A DNA stretch of 50,839 nucleotides from Actinobacteria bacterium OK074 (lineage in GTDB: Bacteria; Actinomycetota; Actinomycetes; Streptomycetales; Streptomycetaceae): positions 1 through 50,839 of the forward strand of contig LJCV01000271.1 in NCBI GenBank assembly GCA_001298575.1. Direction: 5' to 3'. Positions 42,231 to 49,804 of this stretch are shown piece by piece. The notes beneath the pieces are model-generated. The model was not told where the DNA came from, did no database searches, and saw only the letters and a program-made list of their open reading frames with translations. The position numbers and the translations under genes are program-made. Numbering within the stretch: position 1 is the first letter of the stretch; every line of letters starts with the position of its first letter.

Positions 42231-43415
42231 TTACGACGTGACCAGGTCCCCCGTGTCCACCGCCGACGTCTTCGTCGCCGCGCTCGCCGCGTCGCCGTCG
42301 ACCTCGTTCGCCGTCAGGACGTAACCCGTCTCGTCGTCCGTCGTCGAGCGGGCGAAGACGACGCCGTAGACGCGGCCGTCCGTGGTCAGCAGGGGGCCGC
42401 CGGAGTTGCCGGGGCGGACCGTCGAGCGGATCGAGTAGATCTCGCGGGTGACGGTGCCGGAGTTGTAGATGTTCTGGCCGGTCGCGTTGATCCTGCCCGC
42501 GACCGTGGCCGCCTGGAGGTCGAGGCCGCCGTCCTCCGGGTAACCGGCCACCACTGCGGAGTCGCCGCGCGCGGCGCTGTCGTCGAGGCGCAGGACCGGC
42601 GCGCTCAGCCCGGGGACGTACAGGACGGCCACGTCCTTGTCCGGGTCGAAGAGGACGACCGTGGCGTCGTAGGAGCGGCCGACGCCGCCGATGCGGACGG
42701 TCGGGTTGTCGATGCCCGCCACCACGTGCGCGTTGGTCATCACGTGCTCCGCCGCGTAGACGAAACCGCTGCCCTCGCGGCCCTGGTTGCCGGAGACGCC
42801 CTCGATCTTGACGGTGCTGCGCTTGGCCGCGCTCGTCGCGCTCGCCGTGACGCTGTCCCCGGAGGGCTTGGCGACGCTGGTCGCGGGCTCGTTCTCGAAC
42901 GGGTTGAAGACCTGCGGGAAACCCGCCTCGGTGAGCGCGGAGGTGGCCCGCGAGAACCACGTCGGCGTGGTGTCCGGCATCACGTCCTGTACGGCGCCGA
43001 GCAGGGCCGAGTTGCGTACGGACTCGGTGACCAGCGACGAGGACGAGGCGCCGAGCACGCTCGCGGCGACCCACGCGACCAGCAGCACGGCCAGCGTGTT
43101 CGAGGCGGCGCCGCCCACGCCGTCGGCCACCCGCAGCGGGCCCTGGTCCAGCTCGCGGCGCAGCTTCAGCCCGAGTCTGCCGAGCAGCTCGTGGCCCACC
43201 GCCGCGGGCACCAGCACGGTGAGCACCGCCGTGAGGGTGGCCGCCGGGGTGCCTCTGGTCACCAGCTCCATCACCCAGGGCAGCACCCACACGCCGATCA
43301 CGGCACCGCCCACGAAACCGGCCAGCGAACAGCAGCCGGCCACCAGCCCGCGCCGGTAGCCGGACGCCGCATAGGCCAGGATCACCAGCATGAGCAGGAT
43401 GTCGAGCAGGTCCAC
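42231..43415 (-). CDS. MarP-like membrane serine protease (CvpA plus trypsin-like domain)
   Basis: A 394-residue protease. The N-terminal 130 residues form a CvpA/colicin-V-type domain with four membrane helices (LLDILLMLVILAYAASGY, SLAGFVGGAVIGVWVL, LTAVLTVLVPAAVG, NTLAVLLVAWVAASVLG). A trypsin-fold domain follows with His230 (TNAHVV), Asp261 (DPDKDVAVL) and Ser338 (GNSGGP) as the triad, placed outside the cell. The M. tuberculosis homologue MarP is needed for acid resistance and cleaves a peptidoglycan hydrolase. Here the neighbouring exported amidase on the other strand is an attractive but untested partner. Confidence 0.92.
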   Translation of the reverse strand: MDLLDILLMLVILAYAASGYRRGLVAGCCSLAGFVGGAVIGVWVLPWVMELVTRGTPAATLTAVLTVLVPAAVGHELLGRLGLKLRRELDQGPLRVADGVGGAASNTLAVLLVAWVAASVLGASSSSLVTESVRNSALLGAVQDVMPDTTPTWFSRATSALTEAGFPQVFNPFENEPATSVAKPSGDSVTASATSAAKRSTVKIEGVSGNQGREGSGFVYAAEHVMTNAHVVAGIDNPTVRIGGVGRSYDATVVLFDPDKDVAVLYVPGLSAPVLRLDDSAARGDSAVVAGYPEDGGLDLQAATVAGRINATGQNIYNSGTVTREIYSIRSTVRPGNSGGPLLTTDGRVYGVVFARSTTDDETGYVLTANEVDGDAASAATKTSAVDTGDLVTS

Positions 43416-43601
43416 GGAGCCGCCTTTCTGTTGGGCCCCTAAGTACGTTCCCGGGGAGCCCGGTGATCAGACGCGTACGGGACTCGGCGCACCGCCTGCA
43501 CCTCGGAAAACGATCCGGACGGCGGTGTTGGTTCCACGACGGTTCCTCCAGGTGGCACAGCCCACATGCGAACCGTCCGCGCCCGGGCAAGGGTGGGACC
43601 C

Positions 43602-44525
43602 ATGCGTGCACTGCCCACCGCGCGGACGGCGCGGAGACGAGGACGACGGCGCAGCGGCCGAATAGACCGGACGACGGGCCGCCCGGACGCCCGCCGGGGC
43701 CTGCGCGGCCTGTCGGGCCGTCCCGCGCGCCGCCGCGACCTCCTCGTCGTCCTCGGCTGCCTCCCCGGCCTCCTGGCCGTGCTCGTCCTGGCCCTGTGCA
43801 CCCACGGCTTCGGCCGTACGGCCGCGGCGGCCCACTCCGGCCACACGGCCGGCGACGCCACCGGTGACCCGGCCCGCCCGCTCGCCGCGTACCCCGCGCC
43901 CGCGCACACCGCCGTCCGGCCCGCCATAGTGCCGCGCTCCGCCTGGGCCGAGGACGACGCCCGCGCCCGGCCCGCCCCCCGCTACGACGACCGGGTCGTC
44001 GCCGTCTTCGTACACCACACCGACTCCCCGAACGGCTACGACTGCGCCGACGCGCCCCGCATCATCCGCTACCTGGCCGCGGGCCAGACCGGCGCCCGGC
44101 AGTGGGACGACATCGGCTACAACTTCCTCGTCGACAGGTGCGGCACCATCTACGAGGGCCGCGCCGGCGGCGTCGACCGGCCCGTCACCGGCGCCCACAC
44201 CCAGGGCTTCAACCACCGCACCGCGGGCGTCGCGGCCATCGGCACCTTCACCGCCGGCACGCCCGTACCGCGGGCGATGACCGACGCCATCGCCGCGCTC
44301 GCCGCCTGGAAGCTCGGCCTGTCCGACACCGACCCGCGCACCGCCGTCCGGCTCGTCTCCAGCAACAGCCTCAGCCGGTACGCCAACGGCACCGCCGTCC
44401 AGCTCCCGGCCGTGGCCGGCCACCGGGACGGCTACATGACCAGCTGCCCCGGCGAGGCCCTGTCCGCGCTGCTCCCGGAGATACGGGACAACGCGGCCCG
44501 GCTGCAAGGCCGTTGGGGAGAATGA
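43602..44525 (+). CDS. Exported N-acetylmuramoyl-L-alanine amidase (PGRP/Amidase_2 type)
   Basis: A roughly 307-residue exported amidase that cleaves the lactyl-amide link of peptidoglycan. A long basic, Arg-rich leader precedes a hydrophobic segment (LLVVLGCLPGLLAVLVLALC) serving as signal or anchor. The catalytic zinc-binding domain has VFVHHTDSP, GYNFLVDRCGTIYEGR, GAHTQGFNHRTAGVAAIG and the terminal ligand motif GHRDGYMTSCPG. This is the PGRP-like architecture common in Streptomyces. I chose ATG 43602 (AAGGG eight bases upstream); an in-frame ATG at 43566 is possible. Divergent from the MarP-like protease. Confidence 0.88.
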   Translation: MRALPTARTARRRGRRRSGRIDRTTGRPDARRGLRGLSGRPARRRDLLVVLGCLPGLLAVLVLALCTHGFGRTAAAAHSGHTAGDATGDPARPLAAYPAPAHTAVRPAIVPRSAWAEDDARARPAPRYDDRVVAVFVHHTDSPNGYDCADAPRIIRYLAAGQTGARQWDDIGYNFLVDRCGTIYEGRAGGVDRPVTGAHTQGFNHRTAGVAAIGTFTAGTPVPRAMTDAIAALAAWKLGLSDTDPRTAVRLVSSNSLSRYANGTAVQLPAVAGHRDGYMTSCPGEALSALLPEIRDNAARLQGRWGE

Positions 44526-44648
44526 AACGGCACGAAGCAACCCCCGCCCGATCCCACAGACTTCGCACAGTCGGCACAGGGGTCGCTCCGAAGATCGCTG
44601 CCTAACCTCATCGGTGTGAGCAGCCAACTGGAGCTGGAGGTGGGGAAG

Positions 44649-44960
44649 ATGAGCAGCATCCGTACGGGTGAGAACAAGGCAGCGCCGTGGTCCCAGGCAC
44701 TGCGCAACCCCTGGACCGTGGCCTGCACGGTGGCCCTCGTCGTCCTGGGACCGGCCGCCAGTACGGCCTCGGCGCTGGACCGCGCCAACCAGGCCCCGAT
44801 GTACCACGCGGTGCACGCGGCGCACACGGCGGAACACGGGACCGCGCCCAAGGACGGCAGAGGACGGCACGCGGCCCCGGCGCGCGAGACGGTCTACGCC
44901 ACGCTCCCGGAGAGCATCCGCCGCACTCAGGTTCTGAAGCGCTCCCAGAGCTTCGGGTAA
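44649..44960 (+). CDS. Small exported protein of unknown function
   Basis: A 103-residue protein with a basic start, hydrophobic segment (WTVACTVALVVLGPAASTA) and a probable signal cleavage after ASA. It has a short polar mature region (HAVHAAHTAEHG) and a positively charged end. GGAGG eight bases before ATG 44649 supports this start over the upstream GTG at 44616. No cysteine or catalytic motif. Its last 34 bases overlap the end of the DUF4240 gene on the opposite strand, which is unusual but tolerated. Function not recognised. Confidence 0.55.
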   Translation: MSSIRTGENKAAPWSQALRNPWTVACTVALVVLGPAASTASALDRANQAPMYHAVHAAHTAEHGTAPKDGRGRHAAPARETVYATLPESIRRTQVLKRSQSFG

Positions 44961-45448
44961 CGCTCCGCCAGGACGCCCTCGTTCTCGAAGTCGAGCGGGG
45001 TGCCCTCCGGCTCCGGCGGCGCGGGCGGCAGCCCCAGGTCCGGGGCGACGGTGCCGGTGAGCTGCTCGTACGCCTCGTCGGCCGCGTAGCCCAGCTCCTC
45101 GCCGTCGCCGTCGTCGAGGTCCGCGTCGAATTCGCCGAGCAGATCGGCGAGCGAGTCCGGGTCGTGCAGTGCGCCCTCGAAGACGTCCCGGCCCTGGCCG
45201 ATGAGCCAGCAGCGGAAGAAGTCGAACGTGTCGTCGCCCACGCCGTCGAGCAGCACCCACGCCGCGCCCCACAGGTCCCAGCGGTAGGCGCGGTTGTAAC
45301 GGGACTCGAAGTGCCGGGCGAAGTCGAGCACCGCGTCCGGGTCCAGCCGGACGAGCCGTTCGACCAACAGGTCGGCATGGTCCTCCGGGTCGCCCCCGGC
45401 CCTCTCGCGGGTGGTGTCCACCAGCTCCCAGAACTCCGTCTCGTCCAT
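44927..45448 (-). CDS. DUF4240 protein
   Basis: A 173-residue acidic soluble protein of the DUF4240 family, which is common in actinobacteria. It opens MDETEFWELVDTTRERAG, as expected, and contains the conserved tract RWDLWGAAWVLLDG. This is followed by DDTFDFFRCWLIGQGRDVFE and by an Asp-rich region (DADLDDGDGEE). Function is unknown; the family's scattered distribution beside defence-like or toxin-like genes elsewhere is not informative here. The ATG at 45448 excludes an Arg-rich upstream extension. It overlaps the small exported protein gene tail-to-tail by 34 bases. Confidence 0.85.
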   Translation of the reverse strand: MDETEFWELVDTTRERAGGDPEDHADLLVERLVRLDPDAVLDFARHFESRYNRAYRWDLWGAAWVLLDGVGDDTFDFFRCWLIGQGRDVFEGALHDPDSLADLLGEFDADLDDGDGEELGYAADEAYEQLTGTVAPDLGLPPAPPEPEGTPLDFENEGVLAERYPKLWERFRT

Positions 45449-45591
45449 CACGGGACCAGCATCGGCCCTCATACCCCTGGACGCACGCCGAGTGAGGCAG
45501 ATCGTTATGGCCGGATCCCGGCGGGGGAGGGCGCGCAGTGGGCGTGCGGGCGCCGCTGAGTACTCCGCCGGATGGCCGGTGCATTGGCCGC

Positions 45592-45652
45592 GGGTCCGTT
45601 GCGGCTGGTCGCGCAGTTCCCCGCGCCTCTTTGGGGCGCTGCCCGGCCGTAC
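45592..45652 (+). repeat. Dispersed 3'-end hairpin element, copy 7 (short type)
   Basis: GCGGGTCCGTTGCGGCTGGT, CGCGCAGTTCCCCGCGCCTC and a TTTGGGGCGC end. It lies about 95 bases downstream of the aceE stop, between aceE and the DUF4240 gene start. Confidence 0.75.
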
Positions 45653-45743
45653 GGAATTTCGCCGCCCCCCGCCGCTTGGCCGGACGCGCGAAACGGTGCC
45701 GGCGCGGTCGTCGAACCGCGTCGGCACCCTCTCCGCCGTCGTA

Positions 45744-48455
45744 CTACACCCCGTACCGCTCCCGCGCCTCCTTCACCGCCGTGGCCTTGATCTCGCCGCG
45801 GCGGGCGAGTTGGGCCAGGGAGGCGACCACGATGGCGTGGGCGTCGACGCCGAAGTGGCGGCGGGCCGCGTCGCGGGTGTCGGAGATGCCGAAGCCGTCC
45901 GCGCCGAGCGAGGAGTAGTCCTGCTCCACCCACTGCGCGATCTGGTCCGGGACCTGGCGCATGTAGTCGGAGACGGCCAGCACCGGGCCCTCGGCGCCCT
46001 GCAACGCCTGGCGCAGGAACGGCACGCGCTCCTCGCCGCGCAGCAGCGCCGCGTCCGCCTCCATCGCGTCGCGCCGCAGCTCCGTCCACGACGTCGCCGA
46101 CCACACGTCCGCCGCCACGCCCCACTCCTCGGCGAGCAGCTTCTGTGCCGCCAGCGTCCAGTGGATCGCCGTGCCCGAACCCAGCAGCTGGATCCGCGGG
46201 GCGTTGGCCGCGGGCGACAGCCCCGCCGACTCCGCCGTGTTGTAGCGGTAGAGGCCCTTGACGATGCCCTCGTCGATGGCCGGCCCGGCCGGCTTCGCGG
46301 GCTGCGGCAGCGGCTCGTTGTAGACCGTCAGGTAGTAGAAGACGTTCGGGTCCTCGCCCGGCGCCGCCTCGCCGTACATGCGGCGGATGCCGTCCTTGAC
46401 GATCGCCGCGACCTCGTACGCGAATGCCGGGTCGTACGACAGCGCCGCCGGGTTCGTCGCCGCGATGACGGGGGAGTGGCCGTCGGCGTGCTGGAGGCCC
46501 TCGCCCGTCAGGGTCGTACGGCCGGCCGTCGCGCCGACGAGGAAGCCGCGGCCGAGCTGGTCGCCGAGCTGCCACATCTGGTCGGCCGTGCGCTGCCAGC
46601 CGAACATCGAGTAGAAGATGTAGAACGGGATCATCGCCTCGCCGTGCGTCGCGTACGACGTCGAAGCGGCGATGAAGTCGGCCATCGAACCGGCCTCGGT
46701 GATCCCCTCGTTGAGGATCTGGCCGTTCTTGGCCTCCTTGTAGTACATCAGCTGGTCGCGGTCGACCGGCTCGTACGTCTGGCCCTTGGGGGAGTAGATC
46801 CCGAGGGAGGGGAACAGGCTCTCCATGCCGAAGGTGCGCGCCTCGTCGGGGACGATCGGCACCCAGCGCCTGCCCGTCTCCTTGTCGCGGACCAGGTCCT
46901 TGATCAGGCGGACGAAGGCCATCGTCGTCGCCACGTTCTGCGTGCCCGAGCCCTTGTCGAAGGACGCGAACGTCTTGTCGGCCGCGGCGGGCAGCGCGGC
47001 GAGCGGGTGCGTGCGGCGGGCCGGGGCGGGACCGCCCAGTGCCGCGCGGCGCTCCTGGAGGTAGCGGACCTCGGGGGAGTCGGCGCCCGGGTGGCCGTAC
47101 GGGACGACGCCGTCGACGAAGTCGCTGTCCTTGATGGGGAGTTCGAGCAGGTCCCGCATCGCCTTGAACTCGTCCACCGAGAGCTTCTTCATCTGGTGGT
47201 TGGCGTTCTTCGACGCGAAACCGGTGCCGAGCGTGTGGCCCTTGACCGTCTGCGCCAGGATCACCGTCGGCGCACCCTTGTGCGCGAGGGCCGCCCGGTA
47301 CGCCGCGTACACCTTGCGCGCCTCGTGACCACCGCGCGAGAGGTGGAAACACTCAAGGATCTTGTCGTCGCTCAGCAGCTTCGCCAGCTCGACGAGCACC
47401 GGGTCCTTGCCGAAGAAGTCCTCGCGGATGTAGGCCGCGTCCCGCGTCTGGTACGTCTGCACCTGCGCGTCCGGCACCTCACGCAGGCGGCGTACGAGCG
47501 CGCCCGTCGTGTCGAGCTGGAACAGCTCGTCCCAGGCGTTGCCCCACAGCGACTTGACGACGTTCCAGCCGGCGCCGCGGAACTGGGCCTCCAGCTCCTG
47601 CACGATCTTGAAGTTCGCGCGCACCGGGCCGTCGAGGCGCTGGAGATTGCAGTTGATGACGAAGGTGAGGTTGTCCAGGCCCTCGCGACTTGCCAGTGCG
47701 AGTGCCGCCGTCGACTCCGGCTCGTCCATCTCGCCGTCGCCCAGGAACGCCCAGACGTGCGAGGACGAGACGTCCTTGATGCCGCGGTTGGTCAGATAGC
47801 GGTTGAAGCGTGCCTGGTAGATCGCCGACAGCGGGCCGAGACCCATCGACACCGTCGGGAACTCCCACAGCCAGGGCAGGCGCCGCGGGTGCGGGTACGA
47901 CGGGAGGCCGTTGCCGCCCGCCTCCTGGCGGAAGTTGTCGAGGTGCGCCTCGGTCAGGCGGCCGTCGAGGAAGGCGCGGGCGTAGATGCCGGGGGAGGCG
48001 TGGCCCTGGATGTAGAGCTGGTCGCCGGACCCGGGAGACTCCTGGGATTCCTTGCCCTTGAAGAAGTGGTTGAAGCCGGTCTCGTACAGCCAGGCCGCGG
48101 ACGCGAAGGTCGCGATGTGGCCGCCGACGCCGTGTTTCGCGCCCCGGGTGACCATCGCGGCCGCGTTCCAGCGGTTCCACGCGGTGATCCGGGACTCCAT
48201 CGCCTCGTCGCCGTCCACGGTGGGCTCGGCGGCGGTGGGGATGGTGTTGACGTAGTCCGTCTCAAGGAGCTTGGGCAGCGCGATGCCGTTGCCCTCGGCG
48301 CGCTCCAGCGTGCGGCGCATCAGGTACGCGGCACGGTGCGGCCCGGCCGCCTCGGTGACGGCGTCCAAGGATGCCTGCCACTCGGCGGTCTCCTCGGGGT
48401 CGCGGTCCGGGAGCTGGTCGAGCTCGCTCGGCTGGATAGCGGTGGGGTCGGTCAT
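45744..48455 (-). CDS. aceE: Pyruvate dehydrogenase E1 component, homodimeric (AceE)
   Basis: A 903-residue thiamine-diphosphate enzyme that decarboxylates pyruvate and acetylates the lipoyl arm of E2. The ThDP motif is visible as GDGEMDEPES through LTFVINCNLQRLDG. Substrate-side motifs are HGHASPGIYAR-like (YIQGHASPGIYARAFL) and the transketolase C-domain near the end. Length and domain order match actinobacterial AceE. The ATG at 48455 follows GGAAGG by 7 bases. A 17-bp palindrome about 125 bases upstream may be an operator. lipA, lipB and sucB are all within 14 kb. The very long antisense frame is a codon-bias shadow. Confidence 0.96.
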   Translation of the reverse strand: MTDPTAIQPSELDQLPDRDPEETAEWQASLDAVTEAAGPHRAAYLMRRTLERAEGNGIALPKLLETDYVNTIPTAAEPTVDGDEAMESRITAWNRWNAAAMVTRGAKHGVGGHIATFASAAWLYETGFNHFFKGKESQESPGSGDQLYIQGHASPGIYARAFLDGRLTEAHLDNFRQEAGGNGLPSYPHPRRLPWLWEFPTVSMGLGPLSAIYQARFNRYLTNRGIKDVSSSHVWAFLGDGEMDEPESTAALALASREGLDNLTFVINCNLQRLDGPVRANFKIVQELEAQFRGAGWNVVKSLWGNAWDELFQLDTTGALVRRLREVPDAQVQTYQTRDAAYIREDFFGKDPVLVELAKLLSDDKILECFHLSRGGHEARKVYAAYRAALAHKGAPTVILAQTVKGHTLGTGFASKNANHQMKKLSVDEFKAMRDLLELPIKDSDFVDGVVPYGHPGADSPEVRYLQERRAALGGPAPARRTHPLAALPAAADKTFASFDKGSGTQNVATTMAFVRLIKDLVRDKETGRRWVPIVPDEARTFGMESLFPSLGIYSPKGQTYEPVDRDQLMYYKEAKNGQILNEGITEAGSMADFIAASTSYATHGEAMIPFYIFYSMFGWQRTADQMWQLGDQLGRGFLVGATAGRTTLTGEGLQHADGHSPVIAATNPAALSYDPAFAYEVAAIVKDGIRRMYGEAAPGEDPNVFYYLTVYNEPLPQPAKPAGPAIDEGIVKGLYRYNTAESAGLSPAANAPRIQLLGSGTAIHWTLAAQKLLAEEWGVAADVWSATSWTELRRDAMEADAALLRGEERVPFLRQALQGAEGPVLAVSDYMRQVPDQIAQWVEQDYSSLGADGFGISDTRDAARRHFGVDAHAIVVASLAQLARRGEIKATAVKEARERYGV

Positions 48456-48579
48456 TGCGCCGCCTTCCGGATGCGGAGGGGGGTTCCCTCGTCGGTAAGG
48501 GGTACTCGGGGGTGCCCTTGGTCTTTGGCAGGACAGGGCGGCGGGCTGTGGTGGCAGCCCGCTTGCGACTGTAACCCCG

Positions 48580-48596
48580 TGATCGATGATCGATCA
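48580..48596. promoter_or_regulatory. 17-bp palindrome upstream of aceE
   Basis: TGATCGAT-G-ATCGATCA is perfectly symmetrical about a central base. It lies about 125 bases before aceE. Position and form suggest a dimeric repressor site, possibly of the adjacent GntR/FCD regulator, but the link is not proven. Confidence 0.5.
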
Positions 48597-48744
48597 AAGG
48601 GGGGACGGGGAAAAAGTCTTGTTCTGGGGAAAGTCGGCACGGGGTGTCTCTGACAGTTGCACCGGGTGCCGTGTTGCCGTTGGGTTTGTGCAGGTGGGGG
48701 TGGGGTTTTGGGCGCCTGATAGCTCGGGGGTGGGGGTGTGGTGG

Positions 48745-48801
48745 CGACTGCGGGTCCGTCTTGGTTGCTCGCGCCGTTCCCCGCGCCCCTTAAAGGCGCG
48801 T
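48745..48801 (+). repeat. Dispersed 3'-end hairpin element, copy 8 (short type)
   Basis: TGCGGGTCCGTCTTGGTTGC, TCGCGCCGTTCCCCGCGCCC and a CTTAAAGGCGCG end. It lies about 50 bases beyond the stop of the GntR-family gene. Confidence 0.75.
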
Positions 48802-48848
48802 GCTTGCCCCGAGGTTCCAAGGGCCCAAGGCGTCATGGAGTCATGGAG

Positions 48849-49487
48849 TCACGGGGTCAGGGAACCCGGGCGTGGGGCGCAGCCCAGGACGTGGGCCTTT
48901 ACCAGGTCTGCGATCTGGGGGTCCTGGCGGCGGAAGGCTGCCACCAGCTCGTCGTGTTCCTCGGCGTAGGACTGCTGGACCGTGCCGAGCCAGCGGATCG
49001 ACAGGGCGGTGAAGACCTCGATGCCCAGGCCCTCCCAGGTGTGCAGGAGGACCTTGTTGCCGGCCGCGCGGACCATCTCGCGGTGGAAGGCGACCGTGTG
49101 GCGCACCTGACCGGTACCGTCCGCCAGGCGGTCCGCCTCGTAGAGGGCCGTGACGTGCGGTTCCAGGGCCGAGCAGTCCTGGGCGAGCCGCTCCGCCGCC
49201 AGCTCCGCCGCGATGGCCTCCAGGCCCGCCCGCACCGGGTACGACTCCTCCAGGTCCGCCGCCGTCAGGTTCCGCACCCGGACGCCCTTGTTCGGCGCCG
49301 ACTCGATCAGCCGCAGCGACTCCAGCTCCCGCAGGGCCTCCCGCACGGGGGTCTGGCTGACCTCCAGCTCCGTCGCGATCCGGCGCTCCACGATCCGCTC
49401 GCCCGGCTTCCAGCGCCCGCTGACGATCCCCTCCACGATGTGCTCGCGGATCTGTTCGCGCAGCGAGTGGACGACGGGCGCGGTCAT
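48849..49487 (-). CDS. GntR-family (FCD) transcriptional regulator
   Basis: A 212-residue regulator. The N-terminal winged helix-turn-helix is clear (SLREQIREHIVEGI, ERRIATELEVSQTPVREALR). It is followed by a helical FCD effector domain with metal-type histidines (AFHREMVRAAGN and a later LHTW region). FCD regulators usually respond to organic acids. Lying between aceE and sucB, control of keto-acid dehydrogenase genes is plausible. A TTTAGACAAT sequence at 49553-49563 upstream resembles half of the TTGTCTAGACAA-type operator of FCD proteins. The ATG at 49487 begins MTAPVVHSLREQI. Confidence 0.9.
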   Translation of the reverse strand: MTAPVVHSLREQIREHIVEGIVSGRWKPGERIVERRIATELEVSQTPVREALRELESLRLIESAPNKGVRVRNLTAADLEESYPVRAGLEAIAAELAAERLAQDCSALEPHVTALYEADRLADGTGQVRHTVAFHREMVRAAGNKVLLHTWEGLGIEVFTALSIRWLGTVQQSYAEEHDELVAAFRRQDPQIADLVKAHVLGCAPRPGSLTP

Positions 49488-49671
49488 GGAGGCTCCGTAA
49501 CGTAAGTCGTTGGACCGTCCTGGAGGGGCGCGGCGGCCCCCGGGGCGTTTGACGTTTAGACAATACGGCCGCGAAGCCGCGGAGGAGAGGCGCGTGGGGG
49601 CGCTCAGGTGCAGGTGAGACGAGACTTACATGGTCCCTGGCGGGCCGCTTTCCGTACCCGGTGGGAGACGA

Positions 49672-49710
49672 CGGCGGCCCCGCCCGGAACATTTCCGGGC
49701 GGGGCCGCCG
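49672..49710 (-). terminator. Perfect 18-bp hairpin downstream of sucB
   Basis: CGGCGGCCCCGCCCGGAA pairs with TTCCGGGCGGGGCCGCCG around a CAT loop, 75-110 bases beyond the sucB stop. It is one of the strongest stems in the window and should terminate sucB. Confidence 0.88.
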
Positions 49711-49732
49711 TACGCGAGGCAATTGAAAGCTG

Positions 49733-49804
49733 GAGGCCCAGCTCGACCTCGTTGAGATGCTCGGCCCTTGCGGACCGCCGGGTCAGAGGCCCAGCTCGAC
49801 CTCG
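49733..49804. repeat. 19-bp direct repeat, one copy inside the 3' end of sucB
   Basis: GAGGCCCAGCTCGACCTCG occurs at 49733-49751 and again at 49786-49804, 53 bases apart. The second copy encodes the last residues of the E2 protein; the first is noncoding and probably a local duplication. Confidence 0.85.

Larger units (their letters stand above)
48456..48848. other. aceE promoter region
   Basis: Gene-free. It contains the 17-bp palindrome at 48580-48596, then repeat copy 8 toward the GntR gene. A short ORF here would be out of step with both and is not supported. Confidence 0.6.

Noticed and set aside
45411..48653. 1080-codon plus-strand open frame opposite aceE
   Set aside because: It is the mirror of a very GC-biased coding sequence; the encoded protein is Arg/Val/Gly-rich and has no family motif, whereas the minus-strand aceE is unmistakable.
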